64,000 nt of DNA from Streptomyces iakyrus (GCF_000717055.1 NZ_JNXI01000035.1:1-64000); one strand, 5' to 3'; positions 33,864 to 42,763 are shown, numbered from the stretch's first letter. The notes: generated by a model from the sequence alone, not told the origin. Numbers and translations: made by a program.

Positions 33864-35057
33864 ATGTCGTATGTAGAGATACCGGGTGCGAAGGTGCCGA
33901 TCCGGATGTGGACCGACCCGGCCTCGGTCGAGGAGGGCGCGCTCCAGCAGCTCCGGAACGTCGCCACGCTGCCGTGGATCAAGGGTCTGGCGGTCATGCC
34001 CGACGTGCACTACGGCAAGGGTGCGACGGTCGGCTCGGTCATCGCGATGCGGGGTGCGGTGTGCCCGGCGGCGGTGGGCGTCGACATCGGCTGCGGAATG
34101 TCGGCCGTGCGGACGTCGCTGACGGCGAACGACCTGCCCGGCGACCTGTCCCGGCTGCGGTCGAGGATCGAGCAGGCTATCCCGGTGGGCCGGGGGATGC
34201 ACGACGACCCGGTGGATCCGGCGCGGTTCCATGGGCTGGCCACCGCGGGGTGGGACGACTTCTGGTCGCGGTTCGGCGGGGTGGCGGAAGCGGTCAAGTT
34301 CCGTCAGGAGCGCGCCACCAAGCAGATGGGAACGCTCGGCGGAGGAAACCACTTCGTCGAGGTTTGCACAGATACGACCGGTTCTGTCTGGCTGATGCTG
34401 CACTCCGGTTCCCGGAACATCGGCAAGGAACTGGCCGAGCACCACATCGGCGTGGCCCAGAAGCTCCCGCACAACCAGGGCTTGGTCGACCGCGACCTCG
34501 CGGTCTTCATCGCGGACACCCCGCAGATGGCGGCCTACCGCAACGACCTGTTCTGGTCGCAGGAGTACGCGAAGCACAACCGCTCGATCATGATGGCGCT
34601 CCTGAAGGACGTGGTCCGCAAGGAGTTCAAGAAGGCCAAGCCGACCTTCGAGCCGGAGATCAGCGCGCACCACAACTACGTGGCCGAGGAGCGCTACGAC
34701 GGGATGGACCTGCTCGTGACCCGCAAGGGCGCGATCCGGGCCGGCTCCGGCGAGTACGGGATCATCCCGGGCTCCATGGGCACGGGTTCGTACATCGTGA
34801 AGGGACTCGGCAACGCCAAGTCCTTCAACTCCGCCTCGCACGGCGCGGGCCGGCGCATGAGCCGCAACGCGGCCAAGCGCCGGTTCACCACGAAGGACCT
34901 GGAGCAGCAGACCCAGGGTGTGGAGTGCCGCAAGGACTCCGGCGTCGTCGATGAGATCCCCGGCGCGTACAAGCCGATCGAGCAGGTCATCGACCAGCAG
35001 CGGGACCTCGTGGAGGTCGTGGCGAAGCTGAAGCAGGTCGTCTGCGTGAAGGGCTGA
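33864..35057 (+). CDS. rtcB: RNA-splicing ligase RtcB
   Basis: A 397-residue GTP- and Mn-dependent RNA ligase joining 2',3'-cyclic-phosphate or 3'-phosphate ends to 5'-OH ends. Metal and guanylylation signatures are MPDVHYGKGATVGSV, GVDIGCGMSA, GTLGGGNHF, LHSGSRNIG and NSASHGAGRRMSR; the final segment ends KQVVCVKG. ATG 33864 has GAGGG 6 nt upstream; the frame is open from 33819. Neither archease nor RtcA is next to it, so its partner and RNA substrate here are unknown. Confidence 0.95.
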   Translation: MSYVEIPGAKVPIRMWTDPASVEEGALQQLRNVATLPWIKGLAVMPDVHYGKGATVGSVIAMRGAVCPAAVGVDIGCGMSAVRTSLTANDLPGDLSRLRSRIEQAIPVGRGMHDDPVDPARFHGLATAGWDDFWSRFGGVAEAVKFRQERATKQMGTLGGGNHFVEVCTDTTGSVWLMLHSGSRNIGKELAEHHIGVAQKLPHNQGLVDRDLAVFIADTPQMAAYRNDLFWSQEYAKHNRSIMMALLKDVVRKEFKKAKPTFEPEISAHHNYVAEERYDGMDLLVTRKGAIRAGSGEYGIIPGSMGTGSYIVKGLGNAKSFNSASHGAGRRMSRNAAKRRFTTKDLEQQTQGVECRKDSGVVDEIPGAYKPIEQVIDQQRDLVEVVAKLKQVVCVKG

Positions 35058-35069
35058 CCCGCCCCGGTC

Positions 35070-35846
35070 CTACGCCTCCCGGTGCACCTTGGTGTTGGAC
35101 GCCTGGGCGCGGGGGCGCAGGACGAGGAGGTCGACGTTGACGTGGGCGGGGCGGGTGACCGCCCATGTGATCGTCTCGGCCACGTCGTCGGCGGTGAGGG
35201 GTTCGGCGACGCCCTGGTAGACCTTCTCCGCCTTCTCCTTGTCGCCGCCGAAGCGGGTCAGGGCGAACTCGTCCGTCTTGACCATGCCGGGGGCGATCTC
35301 GATGACGCGGACCGGCTGTCCGACGATCTCCAGGCGGAGGGTCTCGGCGAGGACGTGGGCGCCGTGCTTGGCGGCGACGTAGCCACCGCCGCCCTCGTAG
35401 GTGCCGTGGCCGGCGGTGGAGGAGACGACCACGACCGTTCCGTCGCCGCTCGCGACCAGCTTGGGCAGCAGGGCCTGGGTGAGGTTGAGGGTGCCGATGA
35501 CGTTCGTCTCGTACATCCGGCGCCAGTCGGCCGGGTCGCCGGTCGCGACCGGGTCTGCGCCGAGCGCGCCGCCCGCGTTGTTGACCAGCACGCCGATCGT
35601 CTTGAACGCCGTGGCGAACTCGTCGACGGCTGCGCGGTCGGTGACGTCGAGGGCGTACGCCGTGGCCTGGTGGCCGGCCTTGGTGATCTCCTCGGCCAGG
35701 GCCTCGATGCGGTCCTTGCGGCGCGCGGTGAGGACGACGCGGTAGCCCGCCGCGGCGAGCTGCCGGGCCGTGGCGGCGCCGATCCCGCTGCTCGCACCCG
35801 TGACGACGGCGATGCGGGAGGCTGCGGGCGGGGCTGCGGTGGCCAT
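35070..35846 (-). CDS. Short-chain dehydrogenase/reductase (classical SDR)
   Basis: A 258-residue NADP-type oxidoreductase. TGASSGIGAATARQLAA is the cofactor glycine motif, followed by LTARRKDRI (the RR suggests NADP(H)), LDVTDRAAV, NNAGGALG, the catalytic Ser in VVSSTAGHG, and YVAAKHG (YxxxK). It resembles the YdfG/serine 3-dehydrogenase group. ATG 35846 has GAGGAG 6 nt upstream. It is convergent with rtcB (12-bp gap) and divergent from the SnoaL-like gene. Confidence 0.92.
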   Translation of the reverse strand: MATAAPPAASRIAVVTGASSGIGAATARQLAAAGYRVVLTARRKDRIEALAEEITKAGHQATAYALDVTDRAAVDEFATAFKTIGVLVNNAGGALGADPVATGDPADWRRMYETNVIGTLNLTQALLPKLVASGDGTVVVVSSTAGHGTYEGGGGYVAAKHGAHVLAETLRLEIVGQPVRVIEIAPGMVKTDEFALTRFGGDKEKAEKVYQGVAEPLTADDVAETITWAVTRPAHVNVDLLVLRPRAQASNTKVHREA

Positions 35847-35970
35847 GGGTGCTCCTCGGGTCCTCGGACGTGCGGGGGCCCGGCGTGCGTGTCGGGCCCG
35901 CGGCCAGGATAGGCGGGCCCCGCGGTGGGAGAATGAGACCGGGTGGTCCCCTGTTCTCCCGGAGGCGATC

Positions 35971-36405
35971 ATGGGCGAGGCACGTGAGGTCATGGACCGG
36001 CTCACGGACGCGGTCACCGCACACACCGATCTGAAGGTCGTCGGCGAGCTCTACGCCGAGGACGCGGTCGCCTTCACGCCCGACGAGGGCGAGCTGCGCG
36101 GACGCGACAGCATCGTCGAGTACTGGCGGACGATGACGGAGGCGGTTCCCGGCGCGACGTTCGAGGTGCTGCACTCCTACGAGGCCGGTGACACGGCCAT
36201 CGACGAGGGGATCTACCGCGGCCGCAACACCGGGCCGCTGGAGCTGCCAGGCGGCGAGACGCTGCCGCCGACGCAGAAGGAGGTCCGGATCCGCGGGGTG
36301 GACATCGCCACGGTGAAGGACGGACGGATCGTCGACTACCGGTTGTACTTCGACGAGATGGACTTCCTCGGGCAGTTGGGGCTGCTGCCCGACGAGCCGT
36401 TCTGA
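35971..36405 (+). CDS. SnoaL-like / NTF2-fold protein
   Basis: A 144-residue cone-fold protein of the SnoaL/NTF2 group. Hallmarks are YAEDAVAFTPDEGELRGRDSIVEYW in the first half (AED-F-P and G-R-D pattern) and ATVKDGRIVDYRLYFDEMDFL near the end. The family includes polyketide cyclases and many stress proteins with unknown ligands. ATG 35971 has GGAGG 5 nt upstream. Confidence 0.88.
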   Translation: MGEAREVMDRLTDAVTAHTDLKVVGELYAEDAVAFTPDEGELRGRDSIVEYWRTMTEAVPGATFEVLHSYEAGDTAIDEGIYRGRNTGPLELPGGETLPPTQKEVRIRGVDIATVKDGRIVDYRLYFDEMDFLGQLGLLPDEPF

Positions 36406-36421
36406 GGCTCCCTGGGGCCGG

Positions 36422-36757
36422 TCAGTTTCCCCGCGGGGCGTACATGATGACCGCCATGCCGGCGAGGCAGACCAGGGCGCCCGTGATGTCCCAGCGGTCG
36501 GGGCGGTAGCCGTCCGCGACCACGCCCCACAGGATCGAACCGGCGACGAAGATCCCGCCGTACGCGGCGAGGACGCGGCCGAAGTGGGCGTCGGGCTGGA
36601 ACGTCGCGACGAAGCCGTAGGCGCCGAGCGCGAGGACGCCACCGGCCGCCCAGAGCCAGCCCTTGTGTTCGCGCACGCCCTGCCAGACGAGCCAGGCGCC
36701 GCCGATTTCGAGGAGGGCGGCGAGGGCGAAGAGAGCGGCGGAGCGCAGGACGGACAT
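36422..36757 (-). CDS. YnfA family small membrane protein
   Basis: A 111-residue, four-helix membrane protein of the UPF0060/YnfA family, distantly related to SMR transporters. Motifs are [18 protein letters not shown] in helix 1, [25 protein letters not shown] in the middle and [16 protein letters not shown] at the end. The family EIGG and AYGG are intact. Upstream of HxlR on the same side but in its own unit. Confidence 0.92.
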   Translation of the reverse strand: MSVLRSAALFALAALLEIGGAWLVWQGVREHKGWLWAAGGVLALGAYGFVATFQPDAHFGRVLAAYGGIFVAGSILWGVVADGYRPDRWDITGALVCLAGMAVIMYAPRGN

Positions 36758-36796
36758 GGCGGTCAGCTTCGCATGTGCGCCCGTTGACGCCGGGTG

Positions 36797-37204
36797 TCAG
36801 TCGCCGGGGTTGCCGGCGTCGTAGCGCTCGCGGGCGTCCTTGACCTCGTCGAAGTGGTTCTCCGCCCAGTCCTTCACGGCCGTGAGCAGCAGGGCCAGAT
36901 TGTGGCCCAGGGGCGTGAGTTCGTAGTCCACGCGGACCGGGACGGACGGGGTGACGGTGCGGGTGAGGAGGCCGTCGCGCTCCAGTGAGCGCAGGGTCTG
37001 GGTGAGCATCTTGGGGCTGACGCCGGCGATCTTGCGGCCGAGGTCGCTGTAGCGCAGGGGGCCCGGGGCGAGCGCGGACACCACGAGGCTGACCCACTTG
37101 TCGCTGATGCGGTCCAGGAGCTGGTTGGTGGGGCAGCCCTTCAGGAAGGCGTCGTACTCGATGCGGGCCTGCTCGCGCCGCTGGGCCGCCGTCATGGTCG
37201 CCAT
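36797..37204 (-). CDS. HxlR family transcriptional regulator
   Basis: A 135-residue winged-helix regulator. The HxlR pattern is complete: CPTNQLLDRISDKWVSLVVSAL, PLRYSDLGRKIAGVSPKMLTQTLRSLERDGLL, and YELTPLGHNLALLL. The single N-terminal Cys of redox or aldehyde-sensing members is present (GCPTNQ). ATG 37204 has GGAGGTGA 4 nt upstream. It diverges from an NADP-dependent quinone oxidoreductase-like gene, a frequent HxlR target; a dyad lies between them. Confidence 0.93.
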   Translation of the reverse strand: MATMTAAQRREQARIEYDAFLKGCPTNQLLDRISDKWVSLVVSALAPGPLRYSDLGRKIAGVSPKMLTQTLRSLERDGLLTRTVTPSVPVRVDYELTPLGHNLALLLTAVKDWAENHFDEVKDARERYDAGNPGD

Positions 37205-37242
37205 GGCTCACCTCCGGGGTACGTACGCACTCGTGGGTAACT

Positions 37243-37274
37243 ACTTACCGATGGATAGTAACTCTTCCTAGGGT
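37243..37274 (+). promoter_or_regulatory. Candidate HxlR operator over the promoter of the oxidoreductase gene
   Basis: ACTTACC (37243-37249), GAT, GGATAGT (37253-37259) forms an imperfect 17-bp dyad. TTACCG (37245-37250) and TAGGGT (37269-37274) with 18 bases between look like the -35 and -10 of the rightward gene, so the dyad covers the -35. GTAACT also occurs twice nearby as a direct repeat. Confidence 0.6.
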
Positions 37275-37329
37275 TGTGCGCAGTGGCCGGGAGGACGTCC
37301 CGGACAGCGACGATCCAGGGAGCTGTGCT

Positions 37330-38223
37330 GTGCGTGCTGTAGTGGTGAACTCGTTCGGTGGGCCGGAGGCCGTGGAGGTCGTGGAGACCGAGGTGCCCCG
37401 GCCGGGTGCGGGCCAGGTGCAGATCAAGGTCGCGGCGGCCTCGCTGAATCCGGTGGACGCGGGGGTGCGGGCCGGTGTCTTCGGGGGTGCGGGGGAGCGG
37501 ATCGGGCTCGGCTGGGACGTCGCCGGGACGGTGGACGCGGTGGAAGACGCCGGTGCCTGGGGCATCGGGGACGAGGTGGTGGCACTCCACTACGGCGCGG
37601 TCAAGCCGCTGGGCACGCATGCCGAGTACGTCGTCGTGGACGCGGCCGCCGTGGCCCCGGCGCCCGCCTCGGTGGACGCCGTTCACGCGGCGACCCTGCC
37701 GCTGAACGCGCTGACCGCCGCGCAGGCCCTGGACCGGCTGGAGCTGACGCCGGGCCGCTCGTCGCTGCTGGTGACGGGTGCGGCCGGGGCGGTCGGCGGC
37801 TACGCGGTCCGGCTGGCCGTGCACCGGGGTATAGCGGTGACCGGGCTGGCACGCGAGGGGGACGAGGCGTTCGTGCGGTCCCTGGGGGCCCGGCACGTCA
37901 CGGGCGACGCGGTCGCGGACCGGGGCTTCGACGCGGTGCTGGACGCCGCCGTCCTCGGCGAGCCGGCGCTGGCGTGGGTGCGGGACGGGGGCCGGTACAT
38001 CGGTGTCATCCCGCACGCCGAGCCCGCCCCGGTGCGGGGGGTGGCGACCGGTGCGGTCGAGGTGAGCGCCGACGGGGCCCGGCTGGCGGAGCTGGTGCGG
38101 CTGCTGGACGAAGGGGTGCTGACGACGCGGGTCGCCGAGACCTACGCCCTGGAGGATGCGGCCAAGGCGCACGCCCGGCTGGACGAGGGCGGAGTGCGCG
38201 GGCGGCTGGTGCTCGTGCCCTGA
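37330..38223 (+). CDS. NADP-dependent quinone oxidoreductase-like protein (zinc-free MDR)
   Basis: A 297-residue medium-chain dehydrogenase/reductase without zinc ligands. The N-terminal domain has ASLNPVDAGVRAG and GWDVAGTVDAV; the Rossmann part has LLVTGAAGAVGGYAVRLA and a cofactor site typical of NADPH. It ends GGVRGRLVLVP. Such enzymes reduce quinones or enals. GTG 37330 has AGGGA 6 nt upstream. It is divergently paired with HxlR and followed by a hairpin. Confidence 0.9.
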   Translation: MRAVVVNSFGGPEAVEVVETEVPRPGAGQVQIKVAAASLNPVDAGVRAGVFGGAGERIGLGWDVAGTVDAVEDAGAWGIGDEVVALHYGAVKPLGTHAEYVVVDAAAVAPAPASVDAVHAATLPLNALTAAQALDRLELTPGRSSLLVTGAAGAVGGYAVRLAVHRGIAVTGLAREGDEAFVRSLGARHVTGDAVADRGFDAVLDAAVLGEPALAWVRDGGRYIGVIPHAEPAPVRGVATGAVEVSADGARLAELVRLLDEGVLTTRVAETYALEDAAKAHARLDEGGVRGRLVLVP

Positions 38224-38240
38224 CGGGGCGCGGTCGTCGC

Positions 38241-38292
38241 GGTGGATGCACGGCCTCGCCGCGGCGCGGACCGTGCATCCAGTGCATCCACC
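38241..38292 (+). terminator. Hairpin with two alternative 3' arms after the oxidoreductase gene
   Basis: GGTGGATGCAC (38241-38251) pairs perfectly with GTGCATCCACC (38282-38292). GGATGCACGG (38244-38253) pairs equally well with CCGTGCATCC (38271-38280). The two pairings exclude each other. It lies 18 bases after a stop codon, so a terminator is likely; the downstream LLM promoter (TATAGT, 38346-38351) starts ~50 bases later. Confidence 0.7.
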
Positions 38293-38383
38293 GGCCCTGC
38301 GCCCCAGGTGGGGGAATAGCCCCACGTGGCCCACCGTTCCCCAGGTATAGTTGAAGCGTAAACAACCTGGAGGGTGAGCGACC

Positions 38384-39460
38384 ATGCAGTTCGGGATCTT
38401 CAGCGTCGGCGACGTCACGCCCGACCCCACGACCGGCCGGACGCCCACGGAGCGCGAGCGGATCAAGGCCATGGTCGCCATCGCGCTGAAGGCCGAGGAG
38501 GTCGGACTCGACGTCTTCGCGACCGGCGAGCACCACAACCCGCCCTTCGTGCCCTCGTCGCCGACCACGATGCTCGGCTACGTCGCGGCCCGCACCGAGC
38601 GGCTGATCCTCTCCACGGCCACGACCCTGATCACCACCAACGACCCGGTGAAGATCGCCGAGGACTTCGCGATGCTCCAGCACCTGGCCGACGGCCGGGT
38701 GGACCTCATGCTGGGACGCGGGAACACCGGCCCGGTCTACCCCTGGTTCGGGCAGGACATCCGCCAGGGCATCAACCTCGCCGTCGAGAACTACGCCCTG
38801 CTGCACCGGCTGTGGCGCGAGGACGTCGTCGACTGGGAGGGGAAGTTCCGCACGCCCCTGCAGGGCTTCACGGCAACGCCCCGCCCGCTGGACGGCGTAC
38901 CGCCCTTCGTCTGGCACGGCTCGATCCGCTCGCCGGAGATCGCCGAGCAGGCCGCGTACTACGGCGACGGCTTCTTCCACAACAACATCTTCTGGCCGGC
39001 CGACCACACCCGGCGCATGGTCGAGCTGTACCGGACGCGGTACGCCCACTACGGGCACGGCACGCCCGAGCAGGCGATCGTCGGGCTCGGCGGGCACGTG
39101 TTCATGCGGAAGAACGCGCAGGACGCGGTGCGCGAGTTCCGGCCCTACTTCGACGTCGCCCCGGTGTACGGGCACGGACCGTCGCTGGAGGACTTCATGG
39201 ACCAGACGCCGCTGACGGTCGGCTCCCCGCAGCAGGTCATCGAGAAGACGCTGGCCTTCCGCGAGTACGCCGGGGACTACCAGCGCCAGCTGTTCCTGGT
39301 CGACCACGCCGGGCTGCCGCTGAAGACCGTGCTGGAGCAGATCGACCTGCTGGGCGAGGAGGTCGTGCCGGTACTGCGCAAGGAGTTCGCCGTGGACCGC
39401 CCGGCGGACGTGCCCGACGCCCCCACGCACGCGGCCCGGGTCGCCCGGGACCGAGGGTGA
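38384..39460 (+). CDS. LLM-class flavin-dependent oxidoreductase (luciferase-like monooxygenase)
   Basis: A 358-residue TIM-barrel flavoenzyme using F420 or FMN. The N-terminus MQFGIFSVGDVTPDP, the EEVGLDVFATGEHHNPPFVPSSP block, the DGRVDLMLGRGNTGPVYPWFG segment and VWHGSIRSPEIAEQAAYYGDG are the family signatures. It resembles the CE1758 subgroup. ATG 38384 has GGAGGGTGAG 7 nt upstream. A TATAGT -10 is at 38346. The substrate is unknown. Confidence 0.92.
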   Translation: MQFGIFSVGDVTPDPTTGRTPTERERIKAMVAIALKAEEVGLDVFATGEHHNPPFVPSSPTTMLGYVAARTERLILSTATTLITTNDPVKIAEDFAMLQHLADGRVDLMLGRGNTGPVYPWFGQDIRQGINLAVENYALLHRLWREDVVDWEGKFRTPLQGFTATPRPLDGVPPFVWHGSIRSPEIAEQAAYYGDGFFHNNIFWPADHTRRMVELYRTRYAHYGHGTPEQAIVGLGGHVFMRKNAQDAVREFRPYFDVAPVYGHGPSLEDFMDQTPLTVGSPQQVIEKTLAFREYAGDYQRQLFLVDHAGLPLKTVLEQIDLLGEEVVPVLRKEFAVDRPADVPDAPTHAARVARDRG

Positions 39461-39577
39461 GGGGACGGTAGGGCCCGGCTCCACGGTTGCCCGGCCCCTG
39501 GTGAGAGGGCAGTAAGAAGGACGCTCCGGCGCAGCGCATACGGTTCCGGGAACCCCCGGCCTTGGCACACTGGACGC

Positions 39578-40297
39578 GTGCCCCAAACAGTGCTGCTCGC
39601 CGAAGACGACCGCGCCATCCGCAATGCCCTGGAGCGGGCCCTGACCCTGGAGGGCTACCAGGTCATGGCGGTCGCCGACGGGGTCGAGGCGCTGGCGCAG
39701 GCCCACCGCAACCGTCCGGACGTGCTCGTCCTGGACGTGATGATGCCCGGCATCGACGGGCTCCAGGTCTGCCGGGTGCTGCGCGCCGAGGGCGACCGGA
39801 CGCCCGTGCTGATGCTGACGGCCCTGGTGGAGACCGCCGACCGGATCGCCGGCCTGGACGCGGGCGCCGACGACTACGTGGTGAAGCCCTTCGACGTGGA
39901 GGAGGTCTTCGCCCGGCTGCGCGCCCTGCTGCGCCGCACCAGCCCCGTGGGCGCCGGGAGCGCACCGGCGGCCGAGGCGACCCGGCCGCTCCCGGAGCGG
40001 TTCATCGACGCCGCCGGCATCCGCATGGACCCGCAGGCGCGCCGGGCCTGGCGCGGCGCGCGCGAGCTGGAGCTGACCCGCACCGAGTTCGAGCTGCTGG
40101 AACTGCTGGTGCGCAACGCGGGCATCGTCCTCGACCACTCGACGATCTACGACCGCATCTGGGGCTACGACTTCGGGCCCGGCTCGAAGAACCTCGCCGT
40201 CTACGTCGGCTACCTGCGCCGCAAGCTCGACGAGCCGGACGCGCCGCAGCTGATCCACACGGTCCGGGGCGTGGGTTACGTGCTGCGGGAGGACTGA
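39578..40297 (+). CDS. OmpR/PhoB-family response regulator (MprA-like)
   Basis: A 239-residue response regulator. In the receiver, acidic pocket EDDR is at 8-11, the phospho-acceptor Asp is in VLVLDVMMPGIDG (near residue 51), and the Lys is in DDYVVKPFD. The C-terminal winged helix reads LELTRTEFELLELLVRN to YVGYLRRKLDEP and HTVRGVGYVLRE. It is directly followed by its kinase gene (stop TGA then GTG, no gap). GTG 39578 has no Shine-Dalgarno; a CACACT hexamer (39566-39571) lies 6 nt upstream, so the message may be leaderless. It may handle envelope stress as MprA does in mycobacteria (inference). Confidence 0.94.
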   Translation: MPQTVLLAEDDRAIRNALERALTLEGYQVMAVADGVEALAQAHRNRPDVLVLDVMMPGIDGLQVCRVLRAEGDRTPVLMLTALVETADRIAGLDAGADDYVVKPFDVEEVFARLRALLRRTSPVGAGSAPAAEATRPLPERFIDAAGIRMDPQARRAWRGARELELTRTEFELLELLVRNAGIVLDHSTIYDRIWGYDFGPGSKNLAVYVGYLRRKLDEPDAPQLIHTVRGVGYVLRED

Positions 40298-41731
40298 GTG
40301 GGCCGCCTGCGCCGGCTGCTGGTCGGGCGGCGGCCGGGGCTCGTCTCGCTGCGCACCACCTTCGCGGTGTCCTTCGCGGCGGTGACGGCGGCCGTGACGA
40401 TCCTGGTCGGCATCCTGTCCTACAGCGCCGCCGCGCGGCTGGTGCGGGTGGACCAGCAGACGGTGTTCGACGAGGTCGTGCAGGATCTGCGCGACGAGGT
40501 GCGGCAGAACCGCATGACGCCCGGCGACTTCTCGTCCGCCGCGCCCGGCCACGACCTCGTACGGCCCGCCCGCACCGACGTGCAGGTGCTCGGCCCGGAC
40601 GGGCACGTCGTCGACCGCGGCAGCCCGGGGCTGCCGGTCACCGGCGCCGACGTGCGGATCGCCGCCGCGGACCCGTCCGGGGAGGTGGCCGAGCACAAGG
40701 ACGTCGACGTGGGCGACGACGTCTACCGCGTCGCCACCGTCTCCCTCGGCGACGGCCGGGGCGCGGTGCAGGTCGCCCAGGAGTTCAGCGACGTCGAGGA
40801 CCTGCTGCGGGTGCTCCAGCAGCGGACGCTGCTGCTGGTGGCGGCCGTGGTGGTCGGCGCCGGGCTGTTCGGCTGGTGGCTGGCCCGGCGGATCACGCGC
40901 CGCCTGGTCGTGCTGACCGACGCCGCCGAGGACGTCGCCCGCACCCGCCGCCTGGGCATCCAGGTGCCCGTGGCCGGACACGACGAGGTGGGCCGCCTCG
41001 GCCGGGCCTTCGACCGCATGCTGGGCCGGCTCGCCCAGTCCGAGGAGGACCAGCGCCGCCTGGTCCAGGACGCGGGCCACGAGCTGCGCACGCCGCTCAC
41101 CTCGCTGCGTACGAACATCTCCCTGCTGCGCCGGATCGACGAACTCCCGCCGCGGGCCCGCGACGAACTGGTCGCCGACCTGGGCCAGGAGGCCCGGGAG
41201 CTGACCGACCTGGTCAACGAACTGGTGGATCTCGCGGCCGGGCAGTCCGACACCGAGCCGCCGCGGCGGGTGGACCTCGCGGACATCGCCGAGGAGGTGG
41301 CGGGGGTGGCCCGGCGCCGCAGCGGCCGCGCGATCCTGCTGCGCGCGAGCGGCGACACCACGACCGACGGGCGGCCCGGGATGCTGACCCGGGCGCTGTC
41401 CAACCTCGTCGAGAACGCGGTGAAGTTCGACCAGGGCGGCCGGGCCCCCGTCGAGATCGTCGTCTCGGGGCCCGCCCGCCCCGGCACCATCCGGGTCGAG
41501 GTCCTCGACCGCGGCCCGGGCATCACCGACAGCGACCTCACCCGCGTCTTCGACCGCTTCTACCGGGCCGCCGACGCCCGCTCCCTGCCGGGATCCGGCC
41601 TGGGCCTGTCCATCGTCCGCGAGGTGGCCCTCGCCCACGGGGGAGCGCCGTTCGCGTTCCGGCGGGACGGGGGCGGGACCGTCACCGGGTTCACGGTGGG
41701 CGGGCGGCCGGGGGCGAACGACGCGGGGTGA
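40298..41731 (+). CDS. Sensor histidine kinase (MprB-like)
   Basis: A 477-residue membrane sensor kinase. Helix 1 is at ~22-44 (TTFAVSFAAVTAAVTILVGILSY), an outside sensor domain at ~45-175, and helix 2 at ~178-198 (TLLLVAAVVVGAGLFGWWLA). A HAMP linker follows, then the H-box DAGHELRTPLTSLRTN (about H263), the N-box LVENAVKF, the G1 box DRGPGI and the G2 box GSGLGLSIV. GTG 40298 directly follows the stop of its response regulator gene, so they are coupled. A dicarboxylate-like acidic stretch in the sensor (HKDVDVGDDVYRV) may bind a cation or peptide. Confidence 0.94.
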   Translation: MGRLRRLLVGRRPGLVSLRTTFAVSFAAVTAAVTILVGILSYSAAARLVRVDQQTVFDEVVQDLRDEVRQNRMTPGDFSSAAPGHDLVRPARTDVQVLGPDGHVVDRGSPGLPVTGADVRIAAADPSGEVAEHKDVDVGDDVYRVATVSLGDGRGAVQVAQEFSDVEDLLRVLQQRTLLLVAAVVVGAGLFGWWLARRITRRLVVLTDAAEDVARTRRLGIQVPVAGHDEVGRLGRAFDRMLGRLAQSEEDQRRLVQDAGHELRTPLTSLRTNISLLRRIDELPPRARDELVADLGQEARELTDLVNELVDLAAGQSDTEPPRRVDLADIAEEVAGVARRRSGRAILLRASGDTTTDGRPGMLTRALSNLVENAVKFDQGGRAPVEIVVSGPARPGTIRVEVLDRGPGITDSDLTRVFDRFYRAADARSLPGSGLGLSIVREVALAHGGAPFAFRRDGGGTVTGFTVGGRPGANDAG

Positions 41732-41772
41732 GGAGCCGGCGCGCCCCCGGGCCGCCGCTGCGAGCCGGTCCC

Positions 41773-42573
41773 TCAGTCCCCGAGGGCGTAGAACCGCATC
41801 GGGGAGTTGGGCCGGAACCCGATCCGCGGGTACACCGGCGCTCCGGCCGCGGTCGCGTGCAGCGTGGCCCGGGTCAGACCGGTCGCCCGGGCACCCTCGT
41901 GCAGCGCCTTGCGGGTCACGGCCTCCCCGTAGCCCCGCCGCTCCCACGCCGGATCGGTGGCGACGAGCACGACGAAGAGCCGCCCGTCGGCCTCGACGGT
42001 GGCGGCGCAGGTCACGGGGACCCCGTCGCGCAGCCCCAGGTACGCGAACACCCCGCTCTTCCACCACGACGACCCGGCGAGCCCGTCCCGCGCGTCCTCC
42101 AGGGGGAATCCGTAGGCGCGCGCGTTGAGGTCCGCGTACGCCCGCAGCAGGTTGTCGTCGTCCACGCGCACGAAGGTCAGCTCGGGGTGGACGGGGTCCG
42201 GGACCGGCAGCAGGTCTCCCGCCATGCCGGTCCCGGGAAAGGCGTATCGCAGGCCCGCCTGTTCGGCGGCCGCTCCGAGTGCGGCACGCGCCCCGTCGTC
42301 GAGCAGGCCCTCGAAGACCCACAGGAACCCGGCGCGGGACTTCGACCGCATGACCCCGGCGGCCTCGTCCAGCCGCTCCTCCAGCAGCCCGGCATCGGCC
42401 CCGACGTCCGTCAGGGTCACGCAGTTCCAGAAGGCGAACCGGCAGTCGGCCCACCGCACGGCGATGCCCGGCAGGTCGCGCACGTCGGCGTCCGGGTTCC
42501 GGTCGAGCACCATGGCCCGCCAGACCGTGGCGAGTTGCTCCATCGATTCGACCGACTCCGCCAGATCACGCAC
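41773..42573 (-). CDS. GNAT family N-acetyltransferase
   Basis: A 266-residue protein with a C-terminal GNAT domain (~135-266). VTCAATVEADGRLFVVLVATDPAWERRGYGEAV contains the acetyl-CoA motif A (R-R-G-Y-G), and TLHATAAGAPVYPRIGF is the motif B region. The N-terminal ~130 residues are a degenerate GNAT-like half, common in two-domain actinobacterial acetyltransferases. GTG 42573 has GAGGGGG about 8 nt upstream. It is convergent with the kinase gene. Confidence 0.88.
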   Translation of the reverse strand: MRDLAESVESMEQLATVWRAMVLDRNPDADVRDLPGIAVRWADCRFAFWNCVTLTDVGADAGLLEERLDEAAGVMRSKSRAGFLWVFEGLLDDGARAALGAAAEQAGLRYAFPGTGMAGDLLPVPDPVHPELTFVRVDDDNLLRAYADLNARAYGFPLEDARDGLAGSSWWKSGVFAYLGLRDGVPVTCAATVEADGRLFVVLVATDPAWERRGYGEAVTRKALHEGARATGLTRATLHATAAGAPVYPRIGFRPNSPMRFYALGD

Positions 42574-42763
42574 AAGGGCCCCCTCGGGTCACCGACCGCT
42601 GCCGCACTCGTACTGCCCGTCCTGCGCCTGGCTCATCCCCCGGCCCGCCGGGGCACCACCGTCGACCGCCCCCGCGGAGGAGAAGCGGGGCGTGCGCCCG
42701 GCCGGTCCCTGTTTCGCCACCACCCGGAGCGCCCGGACGGGGCATTGCATAAAATCCACACCC

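Noticed and set aside
38006..42454. A 1482-codon minus-strand frame and the 1071-codon plus-strand frame at 39562-42777
   Set aside because: Both are shadows over the LLM oxidoreductase, response regulator and kinase genes, which have full family signatures in their own frames.
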